A DNA stretch of 64,000 bases from G963422705 sp963422705 (lineage in GTDB: Bacteria > Poribacteria > WGA-4E > WGA-3G), in NCBI GenBank assembly GCA_963422705.1, contig OY730443.1, positions 1,178,001 to 1,242,000 of the forward strand. Direction: 5' to 3'. This document shows, one piece after another, positions 60,098-64,000 of this stretch. Made by a program: the position numbers and the translations under genes. The first letter of the stretch is position 1, and each line of letters starts with the position of its first letter. The notes below the pieces were generated by a model. It was not told the origin of the DNA and did not search any database. It saw only the letters and a list, made by a program, of their open reading frames with translations.

Positions 60098-61324
60098 ATG
60101 AATGAAGAGTTTCAAAATTTCATCCGGATACTCAACCACACCGAAATCCTGACGTTAAATGGAGAACCATTAACGCTTTTTGAAGTCGTAGTCTTTGTTT
60201 TAACACTCGGCTGTTTTCTCGTGGGCGCACACTTTTTGCGGAAGTGGCTAGCTCGTTTGTTCAACCGGCTACGGATGCCCCAAAACACGCAAAACCGATT
60301 GCTTGCGATTTCATTTCTCATCGTTATGGTGATGGGACTGATTATAGCATTTAGTTTAGCAGGCATTCAGGCGAATCTAATGCGGGTTATCTTTCATTAT
60401 CCACTCACAGAGCTATTTCAACCGCCCCCGATTTCGGGAACGGATGCAGAGACAGTAGAGGGTTCTGAGGAAACGCAATCACCACAGGCAGCCCGGAATC
60501 AATTGACATTGGCAGCCCTTTTTTATGCCTTCGTTATTATTTTCAGTGTGTTTGTTCTCTCTAAATATGTGCAATGGGTGCTGCGGCGGCAAGTGCTACA
60601 AGCGTTCCAAATTGCAGAACATACACAATTTATCCTACTCCGATTTTTTCACATCTCTGCAATTATTATCGGCATCCTCATCAGCCTCACTACTATTGGT
60701 GTGGGTTTGACGAGCTTAGCACTGATTTTTGGTGGATTGAGTATCGGTATCGGTTTTGGATTGCAGAATATCGCATCCAATCTGATTTCTGGATTTATTC
60801 TGATTTTTGAACGCCCAATCAAAATTGGAGATCTGGTAGAAATCATGGATGTAAATATATTCGGGAGAGTCAGTGCGATTAATCTCCGCTCCACCGTCAT
60901 TGTCGCCCTTGATGAAAAAGAGATTATTGTTCCGAATTCGCAATTAATCACGGAGCCGGTGCACAACCTGACACACTACAACAGTTTCTACCGGATTTGC
61001 GTTAAGGTGGGAGTATCATATAGTTCAGATGTGGAATTGGTTAAAAGAACCCTACTTGAAACTGCCCATGCGCATCCGGATGTGATTAGTGAGCCTAAAC
61101 CTGGTCAAAAGCAAGTCACCACGCCTTTTGTTCGGTTTGTGAACTTTGGGGAATCGTCCTTGGATTTCGAATTACTGGCATGGATACCAGATTCCTTTCA
61201 ACGGTTTGATATTGTCAGCGAACTGCATTTTGCAATCTGGCACAAGTTTCAGACATATGGGATTCAGATACCGTTTCCGCAGCGGGATGTCCATTTTTAT
61301 TCAATGCCAGGCCCAGCTGAGTAA
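60098..61324 (+). CDS. MscS-type mechanosensitive channel
   Basis: A 408-residue channel of the small-conductance family. Five predicted helices: about 24-46, 66-88, 140-160, 180-205, and the pore helix TM3 near 205-235 (GLTSLALIFGGLSIGIGFGL, followed by QNIASNLISGF). After TM3 comes the beta domain IKIGDLVEIMDVNIFGRVSA, then ALDEKEIIVPNSQLITEPVH, and the C-terminal alpha/beta vestibule. It opens under membrane tension to release solutes in osmotic down-shock. The insertion between TM2 and TM3 (about 100-135, EGSEETQSPQ) is acidic and periplasmic. It sits after the SLC12-like transporter by 168 bases; both could serve osmotic balance. Confidence 0.9.
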   Translation: MNEEFQNFIRILNHTEILTLNGEPLTLFEVVVFVLTLGCFLVGAHFLRKWLARLFNRLRMPQNTQNRLLAISFLIVMVMGLIIAFSLAGIQANLMRVIFHYPLTELFQPPPISGTDAETVEGSEETQSPQAARNQLTLAALFYAFVIIFSVFVLSKYVQWVLRRQVLQAFQIAEHTQFILLRFFHISAIIIGILISLTTIGVGLTSLALIFGGLSIGIGFGLQNIASNLISGFILIFERPIKIGDLVEIMDVNIFGRVSAINLRSTVIVALDEKEIIVPNSQLITEPVHNLTHYNSFYRICVKVGVSYSSDVELVKRTLLETAHAHPDVISEPKPGQKQVTTPFVRFVNFGESSLDFELLAWIPDSFQRFDIVSELHFAIWHKFQTYGIQIPFPQRDVHFYSMPGPAE

Positions 61325-61367
61325 CCGTTTCAAAAAGTGTAAAAAGGGCATCTAAAGCGCTGGCGGG

Positions 61368-62378
61368 TCACCCTTCGATTAATTCTTGATGATACGCAAA
61401 TAGCGCAGGGGTTCCACCGGTATGTAGAAAGATAACAGTTTCATCGGAGCCAATTCTGCCCTGTTGGATATGCTCAATGAGGCATGCCATCGCTTTTGCG
61501 GTGTAGACAGGATCGAGAAAAATGCCTTCGGTATTCGCAACGAGTTTAAGGGCTTCGATGCCCGCCGGTGTGAGATAGCCATAAGCTTGCCCGATGTAAT
61601 CGTCTGTATTCTCGATATCGATGTCCTTAACGTGTATATCCAATTCCAATAGATTTGATGCGGTATTGGCAGCCTCGCGCATCCGTTGAATTTTCCCTTT
61701 CCAGTGAATGGGCGCACAACCAAAAGGGTTCAGTTTCATATCGAGCGCTTTTGTTCCGAGTACCAGCCCCGCTTGGGTCCCCCCGACGGAAGCCGTATAA
61801 ATCCAATCTGCCTCAATTCCCAACTGTTCTTGCTGTTGCTGAATTTCAGCAATACACCAGGTGAAAGCCACCGCGGCGAGTGCTGTGGAGCGCGGTGAAG
61901 CGACAACGTAAGGGTGCCGGCCATCAGCCTTGAGTTTTTCAGCAAGTTCGAACTTGACATCGTCAAGTTCCGGCCCGAATGGGACATCAACAACTTCGAC
62001 ATCAGCACCGGCGATATGATTCAATAAGAGGTTGCCTTGCGGAATGCTCTTGTGGTCCCGGGCGAGGCGGAGGTAGCATTTCAGTCCAAGTTTTGCGCAT
62101 GCAGCCGCGGTTTGTCTGCAATGGTTGGATTGCGAGGCAGCACCGTGTACAATGGTATCCGCGCCTTGATGGATAGCATCACCGATAGTGAAAGTGAGTT
62201 GTCGTACTTTATTTCCACCAAATGCGAGTCCTGAACAGTCTTCGCGCTTGATGAAAAGGCGTGGGCCACCGAGCGTTTCCGAGAGACGTGGGCATTCCTC
62301 TAACGGTGTTGGGAAATTACCGATGTCGACTTGCGGTATCCCAGCAATTGTGTGTATAAGTTGTTCAGCCGTTTTCAC
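61368..62378 (-). CDS. D-cysteine desulfhydrase / ACC-deaminase-family PLP enzyme
   Basis: A 336-residue fold-type II PLP enzyme. Landmarks: FPTPLEECPRLSETLGGPRL near 22-41; REDCSGLAFGGNKVRQLTF near 45-63, whose lysine forms the Schiff base; GAASQSNHCRQTAAACAKLG near 79-98 (ACC-deaminase/DcyD-type Q-N-H); GTQAGLVLGTK near 204-214 (PLP phosphate); TGGTPALFAY near 322-331. It breaks D-cysteine or 1-aminocyclopropane-1-carboxylate, giving ammonia and a keto acid. Which of the two cannot be settled by eye; DcyD is the more widespread. Single gene, convergent with mscS. Confidence 0.88.
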   Translation of the reverse strand: MKTAEQLIHTIAGIPQVDIGNFPTPLEECPRLSETLGGPRLFIKREDCSGLAFGGNKVRQLTFTIGDAIHQGADTIVHGAASQSNHCRQTAAACAKLGLKCYLRLARDHKSIPQGNLLLNHIAGADVEVVDVPFGPELDDVKFELAEKLKADGRHPYVVASPRSTALAAVAFTWCIAEIQQQQEQLGIEADWIYTASVGGTQAGLVLGTKALDMKLNPFGCAPIHWKGKIQRMREAANTASNLLELDIHVKDIDIENTDDYIGQAYGYLTPAGIEALKLVANTEGIFLDPVYTAKAMACLIEHIQQGRIGSDETVIFLHTGGTPALFAYHQELIEG

Positions 62379-62613
62379 CGGTGAGTCTCCTAAAAACCTT
62401 AGAAACTGGTTAAGGAAAATTTCGAGAGGTTTGTGTTACAGTCCCGCTTATAATTATTGCAGTACCCGACACCTGCTTCTCCCATCTATCCCAACAGAAC
62501 GGGGCGGGTAGCAGAACGTTGAAAGGGTCCTATGCTAAAAGCTACGATAACCAAAAAATCTTTTCAAACTTCAGGCAACTCTCTCACTCTTCCCTATGAT
62601 TTGTAGAAAAGAA

Positions 62614-64000
62614 CTATTCGCTCTGAATGACAACAGCGGTTTGAACAACCCGCTTGCCATCCCTGGATTGCAGCCCAGGACACAGAACTTCAACAATGGC
62701 GCCTGGTTCAAATTCGCTTTCTTTTATCCCACTGAGTTTGTGGTACCGGCGCGAAAATTTGGTTTTTCCAATCTCAATCGGTATTATCTCATAGTCGAGG
62801 AGTTCGAGGAACCAGTTGAGTCGCTCCGGCATCGGACTTGGATGAATGCATTTAGCGATATTAAGAAACAGCTTATCACGGATGAATTCAACCAAGAACT
62901 TTTTGAATGTCAGGATTTCAATTTTTTGCGCATGGCTTTTGTCAAGTTCCACAAGCTGTGTCGAAAATCGGTGAATGTAGGCATTACAGTTAGTTCTAAT
63001 TTTCTCCAAATCCTGTTGATTTTCAGCGATTAGCTCTTTGGCCAAGAGTGTTGGTGAAGGCACAGAAGGGCTACGAATCTGTTTGAGGATATGCCTAAGT
63101 CCCTTTTCAATATCCGCGAGAATTTCGGACAATTCAACGCTCTTCGCGGGCGCTGTTCCGGTATCCTTTTGCCATGCCCCAATTTCGTTTACCATGAGAT
63201 TCAGTAAGAAAATGGCGTTCTCCTCTTCAGTAAGGTTTTCAGATTCCCAATCTCCGAGAAAAAATCCATATCCGTCGACGTAATCCTTTTCGAGTTTCGC
63301 AATCCGGGCATGAGTATCGATTTGGGTACGTTCTCCCTCTTCTCGATAGTAAGCTCTATTCCGCCTAACACTACCGGCAAGCCCGAATGCATTTGCGAAA
63401 TTTCCGAAAATGCCCTTTTGCGTGCTTCTGGGTGTGGTTGCGGTTACACTGTTTTGCAGCGCTTTTGCCTTCCGCCGTGCCTTATCTGCACTTTTAGGTA
63501 GCGTGTGAACCTTGATTTTAAATCCGAAGCTAGCTTGAGGTAACGGATGAAACTTCTTGTGCTGAATCTTTTCCGGAATATCCGTTTCTATGCGTTCTGA
63601 TGCGGCTTGTTGCGGTATCGCTTTTGCTGAAGAAGGTGTGACTTCCGCTTTGATATCGTCCTCTCGTTCTAGTTCCGTCGGCATTACCGGTTGCGCGATT
63701 TCTACAGAAGACTCGGTTGCTTCTGCCTCCGGCGAGTCCGGCTGCGTAGGCGCATTTTCTATTGGGGTTTCGTTTACATTTGCTTTCGAGTCCTCTGGCG
63801 TAGTGAGTTCAGGGGGCGGCGCCTCGAATGTGAATTCGTCTTTAATCGGCGCTAATTCTTCTAGGATTTTTTCTATTTCCGTTGAAATCGGATCATGCTT
63901 GTCGACAAAAAAGGTTAAGCGATATGATTCCAGGACATCTCTCGGTATCACAGCAGACTGCTTCTCATCGATGAGTTTGAAATCCATCCAATTGGCGCGT
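62614..64000 (-). CDS. GrpE-like protein, 5' end outside the window
   Basis: The frame is open to the right edge: before the first in-window ATG (63987) it reads RANW, and no ribosome site precedes that ATG, so the true start may lie beyond 64000. Of the 457 residues from 63987, about 60-200 are low-complexity, acidic and Pro/Glu/Thr-rich. The C-terminal part (about 300-457) resembles GrpE: helical RTNCNAYIHRFSTQLVEL and EFIRDKLFLNIAKCI, then LLDYEIIPIEIGKTKFSRRY, ending in a beta-domain with GAIVEVLCPGLQSRDGKRVV, close to the GrpE end. It is unlike the 190-residue chaperone cofactor in size, so it is perhaps a nucleotide-exchange factor for a special Hsp70 encoded upstream. The assignment is by similarity of pattern only. 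Confidence 0.6.
   Translation of the reverse strand, partial: RANWMDFKLIDEKQSAVIPRDVLESYRLTFFVDKHDPISTEIEKILEELAPIKDEFTFEAPPPELTTPEDSKANVNETPIENAPTQPDSPEAEATESSVEIAQPVMPTELEREDDIKAEVTPSSAKAIPQQAASERIETDIPEKIQHKKFHPLPQASFGFKIKVHTLPKSADKARRKAKALQNSVTATTPRSTQKGIFGNFANAFGLAGSVRRNRAYYREEGERTQIDTHARIAKLEKDYVDGYGFFLGDWESENLTEEENAIFLLNLMVNEIGAWQKDTGTAPAKSVELSEILADIEKGLRHILKQIRSPSVPSPTLLAKELIAENQQDLEKIRTNCNAYIHRFSTQLVELDKSHAQKIEILTFKKFLVEFIRDKLFLNIAKCIHPSPMPERLNWFLELLDYEIIPIEIGKTKFSRRYHKLSGIKESEFEPGAIVEVLCPGLQSRDGKRVVQTAVVIQSE

Overview
This window most likely comes from a Candidatus Poribacteria genome or a close relative (marine, sponge- or particle-associated). That is an inference from gene content: four intact phytanoyl-CoA-dioxygenase-like (PhyH) oxygenases, two 'sulfatase'-fold hydrolases, two intact Gfo/Idh/MocA oxidoreductases plus a broken third, and ThuA, SMP-30 and ceramidase-like proteins, a DUF5916 outer-membrane protein and PorV/DUF5683 envelope proteins, set among ordinary bacterial housekeeping genes. 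Base composition looks balanced. Most promoters are near-perfect sigma70-type TTGACA/TATAAT boxes. Strand switches are frequent and operons are short.

Layout: 1-3.7 kb holds a nucleotide operon (SMP-30-like, dut, thyA cut by the left edge), tRNA-Arg and a serine/arginine-rich membrane protein with an unrecognised partner. 3.7-8.6 kb holds a PhyH-transporter pair, then infA-rsgA-GNAT, then a structured leader in front of a sigma-region-4-like regulator. 8.7-17 kb, all on the minus strand, holds rluD, a cysteine desulfurase, an LpoB-like/COG3014 lipoprotein pair, thrS behind a tRNA Gly-Cys-Val cluster, and argJ. 17-24 kb holds Gfo/Idh, ThuA, an Mrp ATPase, a sulfatase-fold hydrolase, a UbiA prenyltransferase and a beta-helix lipoprotein. 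24.3-28.7 kb is the translation and targeting block ffh-rpsP-khpA-trmD-rplS-rnhB, from which rimM is missing.

28.8-37 kb is the most accessory-looking part. It has another PhyH, yraN, a dead Gfo/Idh copy, a catabolic-looking operon (Gfo/Idh, PhyH, PhyH, hydrolase) and, directly behind it, a decayed IS200/IS605 element whose tnpA and tnpB are both broken. 37-43.8 kb holds a stand-alone groEL, a candidate small RNA with its own promoter and terminator, and a type III restriction-modification pair whose mod gene carries an in-frame insertion with a run of nine G. 43.8-64 kb holds rqcH, a DapA-like aldolase, outer-membrane proteins, a ceramidase-like hydrolase, a complete Gld-type ABC cluster with DUF4340, an SLC12-like transporter, an MscS channel, a D-cysteine-desulfhydrase-like enzyme and a GrpE-like protein that runs off the right edge.

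The leading candidates for something undescribed are: the orphan two-hairpin RNA at 38985-39068; the attenuator and ribosome-site-hiding leader at 7800-8224; the possibly phase-variable mod gene; and the pair of sulfatase-fold enzymes with threonine where sulfatases carry the formylglycine-forming cysteine or serine, one of them in an operon with two PhyH oxygenases.
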